DNA of 64,000 nt, from contig CAJJDN010000122.1 of NCBI GenBank assembly GCA_905182985.1, positions 133,630-197,629 of the forward strand, read 5' to 3'. The position numbers and the translations under genes are program-made. This DNA comes from Paramecium sonneborni (taxonomy: Eukaryota; Ciliophora; Oligohymenophorea; Peniculida; Parameciidae). The notes below the pieces were generated by a model that worked only from the letters and a program-made list of their open reading frames with translations, made no database searches and was not told where the DNA came from. Of this stretch, positions 48,118 through 59,897 are shown one piece after another; positions within the stretch are counted from its first letter, which is position 1; each line of letters starts with the position of its first letter.

Positions 48118-48289
48118 ATATATATTTTATATTAATTATAACAGACACTCAATTCAATAATTTTCTACTTCACTTTTTTACTCAAATAATACTCCATCTA
48201 ATCACTCACATTATTTATCTTATATTTTTTTATATTTATTAATATGTTATTATTTATATTATTTCCTATTCTACTTTCATAAACTTAAA

Positions 48290-48911
48290 TCTGCCTTAAT
48301 TTACATTTCAACTCTTAACAAATATATAAGGTACTCAAATCCTATTCAATTTAGATAAATTCTATTATAATCTGTTTATTCTTCTAAACTACTGACAATC
48401 TCTCATGCGGATAGGTGTATTTATTAAAAATCGACTAATATACCAAACCCAGGAACTTAATTAAAATCTCTCCTCTAATATGAGCGAATTCTCAAAGCCT
48501 TTCAAATAGCTATGAAACACAATATTCATAACCCAAAAGAGCATTCCCCATCTAATTAATTGTTGTTCAAACGATCTAAGGAATCATTCTTTATTTTTTT
48601 TGGGATAATTGGTGTTTGGATGAAAATTAATACAAAAAACACTCAATCACTACAACCATAGGTTTAACTGACAGACAAAATATTGATTTTCTTACTTAGT
48701 GTAATGTAAGTATTTTGATCCAATAGTATATGTTAGTTTTTTGGAAACATATGCAAATGAGTTTTACTACACTAGAAAAGTTAAAATACTTGAAAATGAC
48801 AAACAGGAATGTGAATGTCAAAGTTTAGATAATATTCTACTTGAAATACATTTTAATGGTATAATAGATGAGTATTCTAATTACACATTTTCAAAAAAAT
48901 GTTATTTGTGA
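48290..48911 (+). CDS. unrecognised protein, frame broken at a T-run
   Basis: Two clearly coding stretches in different frames. The first (from at least 48290, start not found) includes YERILKAFQIAMKHNIHNPK and LLFKRSKESFF, possibly with a 24-nt intron near 48331-48354. The second reads FFWDNWCLDENQYKKHSI, then crosses a 26-nt intron (48701-48726) and reads to TGA 48909-48911. They would join if the eight-T run at 48594-48601 held nine T; a 50-nt intron (48612-48661) also restores frame but is far longer than the others here. The layout weakly recalls PEX11 peroxisomal membrane proteins; I do not name it. Confidence 0.45.
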
Positions 48912-49037
48912 ATGATTAAATTTCAAAATTGACTATTAGATGAATTATCTAGTTATTTCTAAGAAGACTTAGACTTATAGTTTAAAGTAAAATTGACTAG
49001 AAATTTTTGTTTTATATATATAATTGATTAAATTTTA

Positions 49038-50160
49038 ATGTCTTATTCATGTAGTGAGAAATTGTGGAAACCAATAATTCGACCTCCAAGACATTATTAT
49101 TAATTAAAGGATTTGGGTAATTAAATATAAATGGTAATGGATACAGTAACAAAACGAACCGATTTTGAGATAGTGAATAAAAGAAAACTTACATTATAAT
49201 GTAGGTACAGAGAAAAATAAATATAACAAGTCTTTTTGAACCAGTGAGAGTTCAAGATCGGTAACATTCTTGTATGATTTATTTGCATGGAAACTCAAGT
49301 AGCAGGGTAGAAGCATTAACAATTTTAGAATATTTAATACCTTATAATATAGCAGTATGTGGAATAGATTTATCAGGTAAGACATTTATCTATCATGAAT
49401 TTAGGTTCTGGACATTCTGAAGGAGTATACATTTCTCTTGGTTATTATGAATCCCAAGATGTACAGAGTCTTATTGATTATTTAAGAGATCATAAAGTAA
49501 GATGTAACTTTAATAATAGAGCCTTACATAACTTAAATAGGGTTATGGGGTAGATCAATGGGATCAGTCACTGCTATTTTAAGTGCTAGTCATAATGAAG
49601 ATATTAAAGTTTTAGTTTGTGATAGTCCTTTTTCTAATTTGACTCTTTTGTGTAAAGAAATTGCAACTTCTGGTTATGGAGTACCTGGATGTTGTTTCAA
49701 TTGTTTTTTCTGTTTTGTTAAATCTAAAATCAGGAAGGAAGCTAAATTTAATATTGATGATCTCAATATTATTTAAATTATAGGAAGTAATTTCCTTAAT
49801 TTACAGATTTTAGATCTTTCATCTTAAGTATCAATTGCATTTTTGAGTGCTAATTAAGATCAATTAATTCATTCAAAACATACCAAATAATTGCATTGCT
49901 TTTTTAAAGGAACCAAATTACTTAAATCATTTGATGGCCATCATAATTCTAAAAGACCTAATGATGTAATGAAAGAAGTGGCTGATTTCGCCATCTCTTA
50001 ATTAGGCAAATAATAAAGTGATTAACCTTAAAGTTCAAGAGATACTAAATTGTTATTACTACGCAATTAGAGAGAAAAGATATCTTTCTAATATGATGAA
50101 GTTCATCCAATTATGACAGGAGGATAAATTTCTAACAATGAATAAAATATTACAAAATGA
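49038..50160 (+). CDS. alpha/beta hydrolase
   Basis: Protein of 347 aa with introns at 49205-49230, 49377-49404 and 49497-49521. Family motifs: MIYLHGNSSSRVEA (oxyanion loop), GIDLSGSGHSEG, nucleophile elbow GLWGRSMGSVTA with Ser, VLVCDSPFSN, a candidate acid in SANQDQLIH, and the catalytic His in FDGHHNSKRP. The Cys-rich hydrophobic loop GCCFNCFFCF is typical of ciliate members and may attach to membrane. Substrate unknown (lipase, esterase or depalmitoylase type). Confidence 0.85.
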
Positions 50161-50187
50161 CAAAAAAAATTTTGATTTTATTTATTT

Positions 50188-51412
50188 ATGAATAATAATT
50201 TTGGATCACATTTCCATCTAAAAACTGATTTACACATTTTACCATAATCAGAAGTCTACATTAGATAAATTTCTTAAGAAGTATATTCTTTCCATATATT
50301 CAAGGATGATGCGATTTGTAATAATCATGTTCGAACTTACAGTTTAGGAATTGAAAAGGCCTCATCAGATAAATTCAATACAATCTCCTAACTTGATACT
50401 GGGAAACATGAACTTAACTAAGCCATTCCACTCCTTGTCAAATAAGTATAATTTTATTCTCGAATATTAGTAAACGGGATCAGAATTCTAAATTAATGTT
50501 GATAATCTAATTCAATTCAATCAATAATGTATTTAAAAATCATATCATATAGCTTTAACATTTATGAACTCCAATTATATAACCAACAATTTTATTAAAC
50601 TGGGATCCAATAATGAATTCTTATAAAATGAAGATGATAATAATCGACCATTTACTCCACCTTAAGAAGAAAATAATGTTGAGAGCAAAATCATAAATAA
50701 TGTAATGATATCTCCTAGAAAATCTTGCAAATTCAAAGCTGCCGGAAATCTAGTTTTAGGAATAAGGAGATTATAATAAAATGTTGTTGAATAAATTACA
50801 TCTTCAGTACTATTTATAGATATTAGGAATAATTTTATGAAAAATTCAACCCAAGCCCTTGTTAAACTACAAAAAATATTCATAAAGTTCATCCTATATA
50901 AGAATCTAAAGATTTATAAGTCTTGGATAGGCTTAACCAATTTAAATTAGTTTTCCATCTAACTTAACATTCTTAGTCAGGTTCATCTGAAGATATTTAA
51001 TAGATGATGAAAATAATATAAAAAGATCCAAAAAGGTATGCATTATTTTATTATTAAAAATAGAAACCTTACGAATCCTTAAGACCCAAATCATATTATA
51101 AATTAATTTAATCAATATGGATAAAATTCATTATATATTGCATGCAAAAATGGAAATGATAAAGTAGTTAAGTATTTATTATCACTTGATTGCAATGCTC
51201 ATATAAAAAGTAGAGTCTATGATGATCTAACTGAAAGTCCATTAGATGTTTCAGTAAGATGGCATCATTACGAATGTGTTAAATTACTTTTAAATTAAAT
51301 AAAATATAATGACACAGATTTGAGATCAGCTCTAAAGATTAGTTAAAATCCAGAAATTACCAATTTAATCAAAAGAAAAATGAGTTCCTCATTATTCTCC
51401 TGTTGTCTCTGA
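50188..51412 (+). CDS. ankyrin-repeat protein
   Basis: Protein of 383 aa with introns at 50446-50470, 50807-50826 (20 nt) and 51036-51063. The first ~250 aa are unrecognised polar sequence. The C-terminal ~120 aa hold ankyrin repeats: QNSLYIACKNGNDKVVKYLL, then DLTESPLDVSVRWHHYECVK. It ends SCCL, a C-terminal Cys cluster that could be prenylated or acylated. It lies 27 bp downstream of the hydrolase gene on the same strand; a functional link is not shown. Confidence 0.7.
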
Positions 51413-51608
51413 ATATACTCTTATTTTATTTTAAATTTTAAAACTTTATAATTTTTTTAATATTTTAAGCATTTTTAAATCCTTTGATTATTTTGATTTA
51501 TATATCATTCTATATTCCAAAATCATTTAATTATTAAATTTAAGGGAAAGGTGATTGTTTAAGATAAGGTTTGTTATAAAGATTTAGTTCCCTATAAATT
51601 TAAAATCT

Positions 51609-51935
51609 ATGATGGTGAGAAACTCTTATGATTTACTGGGTTAAAAAATCTAGAATTATAATAATCTTGAAGAAATGGATAGAATGCGTATTGTCCGATT
51701 AAAATATTTTCTGTAGATATTAGGAAAATTTACTGGTTAAAGCTTATTCTATTCAAATAGTTGTGGTTTTTTGGATGATAATTAATGTTATATCTTTATA
51801 GATAAATTAACAAAAAGGATGATTATGATTGTTATTTACAAAAATTATATATCAAAATTTGTAAAATATCTATTCCATTTGTAATCCTATTTCAAAATTT
51901 TTATTTAAACAATTAGGACAATATTATAAAATTGA
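51609..51935 (+). CDS. small unrecognised frame, 3' end overlapping a convergent gene
   Basis: 108 codons from ATG 51609. Residues 1-70 look coding (MDRMRIVRLKYFLQILGKF, CGFLDDNQCYIFIDKL), but the last ~28 codons are antisense to the 3' end of the zinc-finger gene at 51852. Either the real stop is reached earlier through an unseen intron or this is a gene remnant. The flanking 51540-51608 also has a coding-like frame (VCYKDLVPYKFKIYDG) ending at TGA, favouring a remnant. Confidence 0.3.
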
Positions 51936-52742
51936 AGTTTTTCTTTTAGAACTTTCATTTGTTTTTATCCAAAAGAAATTGCAAAATGAATTAACACATT
52001 TCTCAAAATTATAGTATTTAAAATATTTAATTTATATTTTCTGATATTAATTTTAAAAGTATCTATAAATTATTAATTGATTGGTATTATTTAAAATGAT
52101 TTATTATGGTATTTTGATATTACAGTGACAATGAATTAATGGGTAACCTTTTTTTACACATTTTTCTAGATATAATTGAAAGCAATCATAATGATATATA
52201 TGTTTGCATTAAGTTTAAACTATTTTTCCATTACGTGATTTGATACACAATTAACAATTTTCTATAAGTTATTAATTAGATGAAATATTATTGTGATCTT
52301 TTTAAATTGAACCGATTAATTTAGATTAATTAGATTGTGCGTTTTCTGGAATTTAAAATTTATGGAGCTTTTATTATTCATGAGAAATGAGTTAATATAA
52401 CAAATGAACATCATTTTTAATTTTCTAGTTATTTTTATTAGTTTCTTCAGTATTAATAGTGAATTTAGATTATTAGTATTTAATATTCTTGGATGATGGA
52501 ATAATACTACATAGAAATTTATCTTTGATGTGCTTTTATTATTAACTATTGCTTGAACTTCTTATTGAGATTTTATTTTTACTTTAATAATAGTTTCCTC
52601 TTTCAATAGATAATGAATGATCATACATAAAACTTCCTTTAGCTTTCCTATATTTTAATTTATACTTACTCTCTCTTAAACTATCCTCATACTTTTAGAT
52701 TACAATAGGTAATTATTACTTATACTATTTATTATTTATCAT
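51852..52742 (-). CDS. RING-like zinc-finger protein, tandem copy 1
   Basis: Single exon, 296 aa, starting MINNKQYKQQ. The N-terminal half is Ser/Gln/Lys-rich. A zinc-binding module follows: CQLC, then QCKHIYHYDCF and HCHCNIKI, i.e. C-x2-C ... C-x-H-x2-H-x2-C ... C-x-C; near the C-terminus is another pair, CPNC. The CxH...HxxC core with paired Cys is of RING/C3HC type, suggesting an E3 ubiquitin ligase or relative. It ends 16 bp before the start of the next tandem gene's stop; both are on the minus strand. Confidence 0.65.
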
Positions 52743-52758
52743 TGTTATATATTATAAA

Positions 52759-53895
52759 TCAAATAAATTTAATTTACACAAATAAATTGAATTCACAACA
52801 TAATGGACAATATGAGATCTTATCCTCATCAGTTATGATGATAAAATAACAATGTTCTTTGATACACTTACAAACATTCTACTTTTAGCTTTAATTATTG
52901 GATAAGTAATAATTCTTAGCTAATTGAAATAGCTAAAAGTTAGAAATAATTTAATAAATAATAAAGAACTCTGGTTGATAAATTATTTTAATGAAATTTA
53001 AATTTATTTTAGCATTGCAATGACACTAAAGAGTTCCAATTAAATTGAAATTGTCCTATTATTTAGATAATTAAGACCTAATATGTTCAATTAAACAATT
53101 TAAGTGATATTGATGTTTACATTCTAAACGCACAATGTGTAAATTTTTGATAAGGTTGCACTTATCACATTTAATATATGGTACTTAATTTTGATTGTCC
53201 TTATAAGAATGATAGGAATAATTTTAGATTTAAGATTTATGGTATATATCCAATAACTTTATCATTTCCTATTCAGAATTTGAGTAATTCAAAAGTTATG
53301 ATATATTTATATTTTCTCCTTTGTGAAATTATGAAATTGTTCTATTCATAACAATAGAATCAGTTTTAGAAACATTTAAAATTTAATTACTATCTAAACT
53401 CTATCCAAACAAACCTAAAGATTTCTAAACCTAGACTCTACTAGTTGCTGATATCAATCTTTCTTTTAATTTATCTTCATTAATTATCATTTTATTATTT
53501 TATTATATTTCTCTCTTTAATTTCTCAATCTCCTAAGTTAATGTTTTAATTATTTATAAATGTTAATCTTAAGTATCCTATAAATCAGATATCATTTTTA
53601 GACATTTATAATTTTTACATCCTTTATACTCTTATGATTAATAGGCTGTAGAACTTTATTATCTTGATTCCTATTAAGTAGATGAATATCTTGATCTATG
53701 AGATTGAAGTGTTGTTGTACCTATTCGCAATCCTTTATACATAGATTCATTCATTGTTTTAGTTTTGATTCTAACAGATTTTTATTTTTGATAAGAAGTT
53801 TAGAAAAATAAATGATCCTAAATAGTATTCTCTCTTGTTGTCTAATTCATAGTTTTATAACTAGTTCCATAGATTCCCAATCCACTCTCATTCAT
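52759..53895 (-). CDS. RING-like zinc-finger protein, tandem copy 2
   Basis: Single exon, 378 aa. Ser/Thr/Gln-rich N-terminus, a coiled coil at about residues 110-150 (TLTQEIEKLKREIQQ), then the zinc module CDKC, LECKHQYHLNCLIEHI, QCHCNAKI and further C-terminal Cys/His (CKCIKEHC, CPLC). The order of motifs equals that of copies 1 and 3, and the distances between motifs are similar, so the three arose by tandem duplication. RING-IBR-type ubiquitin ligase is the best guess; direct evidence is only the metal-ligand pattern. Confidence 0.7.
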
Positions 53896-53922
53896 ATATA
53901 TATATAATTTAATTATTAATAA

Positions 53923-54942
53923 TCATTTTTCTATTTATTCCTTTTTTTAAAATAATCTCATGGACAAACATGATTAACAATAAGATTATACACTAAGTAA
54001 GTTTTCGAAATCTTAATTTATTATTATAAATGGACAAGTACTCAGTTCACACTTATAAAAAGTAAATTGATCTGATTTCTTTATTAATTAAGATAATTAA
54101 GCATTTAATTTGATTTCTTTTATTATCGCCCTTTAAACCTAATTTAATTAATCTTTATCCTATTTGTTTAGTTCTTAATTACATTAACAAAAAGCATTTA
54201 CTTCTTTTTAAGAATTTACAATCTCTTCACATAAACAATTCTTATGATAAGTATGATTACAATGTAAATCTATAAAATCTGTCTGAACATTATTTTAACA
54301 GCTCCTTAAACACTTATTTAATTAAATTTAAGAATTGTTAGTTGTTATTGGTTTATTCCAACTTATATCTGAAAATGGTTGTTGTAATAACATACTCAAA
54401 TTATTAAAAATATCAAATGTCCATTTTTGAGTAAGATTTGCAAGACAAACTTCATTTGAAAATTTAGTTATTGAATGTGCATCATGAAGACTAATAAAAT
54501 TAGATCTTTGATATTAAACTTCTTCTGTTAACTATTTTAAATCTAAAGATTTTTAAGATCTGTGTGTAGATTATATTTAACCATCAATATATAATCTATC
54601 CATTTATAACTTCTTTCTTAGTATGTTATTCTCTTTTACTATTTCTTTTAATCTAACTATATATTTTGCTATTTTATCCTCTAAATTTCTAACTAAATAG
54701 ATGCAAGATTTATTTTTGCAAATTAATGGTTTCAAGTGGATTTAACCCAAAGGAGGACCTCCTGATAATTCTTTATGAATTGATTAAGCTAAAAGTTATT
54801 TTGCTTATAATTTCAATTGTGGAAGTGATGGATTATGATTCACACTTATCAAACTCTCATTAGGAGAACAAATACGCTTTGAATGAACTCTCTAATATTA
54901 TTTCCCTTTCACATTTAAATACTCTCGCTCTGATAATATCAT
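53923..54942 (-). CDS. RING-like zinc-finger protein, tandem copy 3
   Basis: Single exon, 339 aa. A predicted coiled coil (KIAKYIVRLKEIVKENNILR) precedes the zinc module CLRSC, DLHCNHTYHKNCLCEEI, FCQCN and a C-terminal CELSTCP...CQSC. It matches copies 1 and 2 in order of parts. The gene ends 28 bp before copy 2 begins. Sequence identity outside the ligands is low, so the duplications are old. Confidence 0.68.
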
Positions 54943-56870
54943 TTTATAATAATTTTTAATTTTATTTCAAATCTCAAATTACTCAATTTAATATAACTAA
55001 CATAGAAACATCATGAGCAGAATTATTTAGAACTAATTTTATTTACTTACAATCTCATATAAAATGAATCCTTCTCCACTTCTAATCATTTTCTTTATAT
55101 ATAATTAAGTTAGTTCTAAAATTATTTAAAAAAAATATAATTATTTAGCAAAATAACTTTTAAATGCATAATTTCAATAAACTACTTTCATGATTTATTT
55201 GTCCAAAACTTAAAATAATTGAAAATTCTTACAATTCATATAATTTGGTTAATCATCATCAAATTAAATCAAAAATTCATGAATGTTATTTTATAACATA
55301 CTTTTTCCGTAAATTACTTGGCTCCAACCCTTTTCTATTATTATATTATAAAGTTTTTTATGTTTTTAAAGGGATTAAATCTAAGTATAAATTTAATGCT
55401 TTTCTTTTCTTGTCAACTTTTTAATAAATGATCCAGTTACTTTTAAAGCTCTTATATTTATCTTGAATAAATTTTAATTTTGTATTAGATTCTGTGTATT
55501 ATTATTGATAGACTTTTGTGTTATAAATTATATTCTAAATTTTAATTTGATCAATAAGAATTTCATTTCTTCCGATATGTACTATATTTATAACAATTTC
55601 TTTAAATTATTCATTTTAATATTACTTTACAATATTATTACTCAAGCTAAAATACCTCTTTAAAAAAATAATAATTATATTTCTATTTTATAATTCTTAA
55701 AATCTCTTTTTATAAAATATTTTTTCTTTTAACAACATTTATCATTACCTTTATTTTTACATCTAATCCTAAAGATAAATTACCATAAAATAATTAATGA
55801 ATATTAATTTTTTTAAAACTATAGGTAGAAAATTTATAATTTTTTTCTCTAATTTTTAATCATATTATTTTTAAATATCAAAATTTTAGAGTTAATTGTT
55901 TAAAAAGTTTCCATTGAACATATTTTGAGTATTATTTTTATCATACTCTTCACTAAAAACCATCTAAATAAAACAGGTGTGTTACAAATTTAATCTAGAT
56001 TTTAAATTTGCTCTAACTTGTACTAAAATGGTGTATATTTGTTGTCTATAAATTTTTAATAAGTTATTTCTTATTTTTTAGAAAAAAGATTCTTCTCTTT
56101 ATGATGAACACTTGGATGTTTTTATTTACTATTTAAATTTAACTATTATATATTGGTTTTGTTAATACTATTATTTTTATATTTGATTATTACATTTTAA
56201 TTTTTAGATAAATATTTTGCATTTTATTTAAAGGTTTAATTTATAGTAACTATTTTATTCATACAACAATAAAAATTAATCATTTAATTCGTGGTTATAG
56301 TATAATTTTAAGGATTTAAACGTGATGAAGTTTTGTATTAGAATTTGCAAATGTATGTTATGTGCATGTATCAATCAAATCTCTATTTTAAGAAAATAGC
56401 AAATTGGTTTTATAGTTTTTTGATTTAAAAGTTTAAGAATTAATATTTATTGCTAAAACATTTAGTTTTGGTTATTTTCTGTTTGTAAATTGATTTGCTT
56501 TTATATCTGGAATAGTGAAGTTAAATGGGATAATTTGCTTATTTTGACATTATAGATTGTTTAATTAGATAATTTATTGATTTCAATCATTTGAGGAACA
56601 ATTAAATAGAACTCTTTTTCAGTTTGAAAGGAAACTCATCAATGAAAAATTAATAATAATTTATATAATATAATAATTTGTTAAAAATAATAGTAAAATT
56701 GGTAAATATAAAAGCATGTTTAGTATGTTAAATATGCATTCTTTTTTTTGAAAAAAAGGACAAATAAGAAAATAATGCTGGCCATAAAAAACATTAATAA
56801 TTGCTATATATTTGTTTCTGGATGATTAATTTAATCTTGAATAATTTTATTACATCAAATCTTGATTAAG
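54943..56870. other. longest gene-free stretch of the window (1.9 kb)
   Basis: Very AT-rich divergent intergenic region. A minus-strand frame of ~40 codons from 55089 (MIRSGEGFILYEI) is the only notable one and is not convincing. No tRNA cloverleaf, repeat array or telomeric motif was recognised. A decayed gene or a non-coding RNA cannot be excluded. Confidence 0.4.
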
Positions 56871-58634
56871 ATGGGGATTTGCGCTTCATAAAGTAGTAAA
56901 AAATAATAATAGTAAAAATAATAACTAAAAATTGTACTACCTAACAAACCTTCATAAGAAAAGAATCTGGAACCTTAAAATCTGAATTAATCTAAAAAAG
57001 AATAATCACCCTAAAATAGTCAACCAAGTTAGCATAGTTAGAAAAGTATTCATACACCTGGAGTAATTTCTGAGGAAAAGAGATAATCAGTACAATCTCA
57101 TGGTTTATCTAAAAAAGGTCAAAGATCAATAGCAGGAAAATTTCAAAAATCTCCTTCATAAAGATCACTATCTTAAAGATCATTAAGTAATTGCAGTTCT
57201 CCTCTTAGAGGATCTGTTATTCAAGGAGTTTAATTTTTTAGTACAAATGCATCCAAAAAATACTCATTTATGCATAAGAAAGAATCACAAATGAATGTAT
57301 CAATTTTATACTGAATATTCCTAGTAAGAGTTATCATTTGTTCAGAATAATAAAACTGGTATAAAGGCACGATTAGAAATTCTTTCTAAGGAAGAATAAG
57401 ACAGCATAAAATTCATTTATTGGCTTAAATCTAATTAATTAGTATTTTATTTTTTTAATTCAAAGGAACACGAAAATATACTAAAAAATTTAGAAGTCCA
57501 TCAAGATAATACCTCTTATCAATTAATCTATGAATATTTTGATGGTCCCAAATTATCACGACTTCCAAACTCAATTGATATTTCAGAAAAAATTTTAGCA
57601 AATATTGCTGACCAAATGTTTTCAGTTCTTGCTTATTTAAAAAATTAATAAATGGTTCATGGAAATATGACTATTAATAGTTGGGAATATTAATTTCAAT
57701 AGGAATAAGTAATCGTTAAACTAATTGACGTCAAACCTATATCAGTTAAATGTGTTGATGAATTGGAAATTTTAGAATTTACTCCACCAGATGTACTCTA
57801 TAAAGATGAATATTCACCAACAAGAGACTTATGGGCTGTAATGATGATTTTGTACACTCTTGGTAAAGGTGAAGTACCATATAAAATACCTACTAAATTA
57901 TATAATGATATTCCATCTGTAAAATAACATATTTTACACTATTAATTTGATGTTGATTAAGATTTAAAGAAATGGTCAGCTGAATTTAGATATTTTATTT
58001 CATCGGTTATAGGAGAGAAGAATAAAAAAAGAAGAAAGACTTTTGAAGAATTAAAAAATAGTGAATGGTTAAAAAATTACAGATAAGTTGAGATTCCAAT
58101 TTAAGAAAGATTATTATTAAATATGATGGATTAAAAAGAAAGTTGTGAATTGTAATAAGCAATAATAGAGATAATGGTATAAGAATTGGAATAAGAAACA
58201 GCAATTTAATTACAAAAACTATTTGGAGAGTTTGATTAAGATTTAGATTTGAAACTAAGTAAAGAAGAATTAATAAAAATGTTTTAAAAATATACAAAAT
58301 TAAGTGATATAGAATTTCGTATAAATCAAATATTCATAGATCATTAGATAAAATCAGATTTTATGGCATAGTTTACATTTTTATCTTTGGCAGCTCCAAA
58401 AGAATAATTGTTAACTAGAATGAATCTTGAAACTACTTTTAATCTTTTAAGTAATAATAAAGCTGAGATAAAGTCAGGAAGTATTACAAAATATCTTAAT
58501 GTAATTAATGAGGACTTGGAAGCATAATTTAATGAATTGGCTCCAGAATAAAAAGTAAAAAAATAAAATATAAATAATAGCTTACTTTAGAGTAATTCAT
58601 AAGTGTTATGGAATTATTAAAGTGCTAAAAATGA
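56871..58634 (+). CDS. CDPK-like pseudokinase 3
   Basis: Protein of 561 aa with introns at 57297-57324, 57442-57465 (24 nt, would also read through) and 58555-58580. N-terminus MGICAS, again a dual-acylation type. A Ser/Gln-rich region is followed by a kinase-like fold: LIYEYFDGPKLSRL, VLAYLKNQQMVHGNMTINSW in the place of the HRD loop, KLIDVKPI for DFG and TRDLWAVMMILYTLGKG for DxWSLG. The catalytic Asp and DFG are absent. C-terminal helices with EF-hand-like acidic segments follow (FDQDLDLKLSKEEL, TLEQFISV), degenerate compared with the other two copies. Confidence 0.8.
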
Positions 58635-58677
58635 ATCTAACATTATATTAATATATATTATTATGTATTCTTAATAA

Positions 58678-59273
58678 TCATTTTAATTTTTGCATAGCTT
58701 CTTCATAAGTTAAAGTGCTCTATCTTTCTTTGGAGTCAGCTTTGATAATAGAATGGATAATTACATCTTTTTGGAAGAGTATTAGTTTGTTCAAAGTGTG
58801 TCAGATTGGATAGAGTATAAGCAAGTGCTTTCTAATAAAAATAGTGTAAATAACAGTTACTGATGTTTCTGGATCTAATTTGCCGTAGAGATTAATGTCT
58901 CTTCCACGTTAATCTCTTTGATCACAATAGGCTTCTTTGATTTCACTTTTATACCTAATATCAGCAGGTAAATCAGATCTTGAATTTAAAGATTATCTTT
59001 ATACCCTCTATGATGTTCATGAGTGCTGGAAAGTAAAGTAATTTTTCCAAATGTTTTTCCAAATAAATTTTCTGATTTGATTCCTGGAACAAATCCAGCA
59101 TAATCTCAATGATAATTATAAATGATATACTTGGGATATGATTTCTGTTGCCTTAAATTTACAATAAATCTTGATCATAATCTTGACTTGGTATAAAACT
59201 GAATGTTATTTAATTAACAATATTACCCTGTATATCCAGGAATAGCATTGGCACCTTTTTCTGCTTAAAACAT
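58678..59273 (-). CDS. ciliary microtubule inner protein, CIMIP2/FAM166-like
   Basis: Starts MFQAEKGANAIPGYTGFIPS; introns at 59199-59226, 59105-59130, 58979-59004 and 58832-58860. Two copies of the family motif are present: PGYTGFIP near the start and NYAGFVPGIKSENLFGKTFG. Family members sit inside doublet microtubules of cilia. The C-terminal QSTLTYEEAMQKLK is in a different frame from the middle; deleting one base of the five-T run at 58768-58772 joins them to give 161 aa. As it stands, the frame ends early at about 58736. This may be a sequencing error or a real C-terminal change. Confidence 0.75.
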
Positions 59274-59287
59274 ATTTATTTTTATTA

Positions 59288-59881
59288 ATGTTAAATTAAG
59301 ATCTAAACTAATTTGTTAAATATGATGAGTATTCTTCATATTTAACTAAAACTTAAGTCAAATTTATAGAAAGTAGAAATCCGTTAGATTATTATAATCA
59401 AAATAACATACAAACATAGAATTGGGATTCAAGTCTTTTATAAACTAAACCATAAATAAGCAGAGAACTTGATAAAATCAATAATTTAGTTGATTCTCTA
59501 TTTACAAAGAATGAATCTCAATAAAAACCAAAATAAGAATTAAAAGAACGTAATTAAAGATCATTTTTTGAGAAATCCTCACCTTTAGGAAATCTTCTTA
59601 CAGAAACAATTAAATCTGTTGATGTGAGTTAATAATAATAATAATAATAATAACCATTTTGTTAAAATTAGAGTCTAATGAATCTTTAATCTAATATTTT
59701 GAATGTAAGATCAATCTCAATGAAATAAGACAGTTGTAAATAGAGAATATAATCAAATGTTTAATAAGTAATTGAATAGAAAGGATTGAATCAAAAACAA
59801 TCAATTCCATTGAATCTATATGAATTAAGATAAATAAATAACATAGAAATATAGAAAGCTTTGAAGGTCTTAAAAAAATGA
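59288..59881 (+). CDS. hypothetical Gln-rich protein
   Basis: Single exon, 197 aa (MLNQDLNQFVKYDEYSSYLT). It has a run of eight Gln coded by TAA and a predicted helical C-terminus (NLYELRQINNIEIQKALKVL). No known domain. It is divergent from the CIMIP2-like gene, with only 14 bp between the two start codons, so shared promoter elements are likely, and it ends 16 bp before the ULK-like kinase gene. Confidence 0.55.
59630..59653 (+). repeat. (TAA)8 microsatellite coding for Gln
   Basis: Eight perfect TAA triplets within the preceding gene. In the standard code this would be eight stops; in this code it is polyglutamine. Confidence 0.9.
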
Positions 59882-59897
59882 TTATATAATTTTAATT

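Noticed and set aside
59630..59653. (TAA)8 as a non-coding microsatellite or a stop cluster
   Set aside because: It lies in frame inside a coding region and reads as eight Gln in this genetic code.
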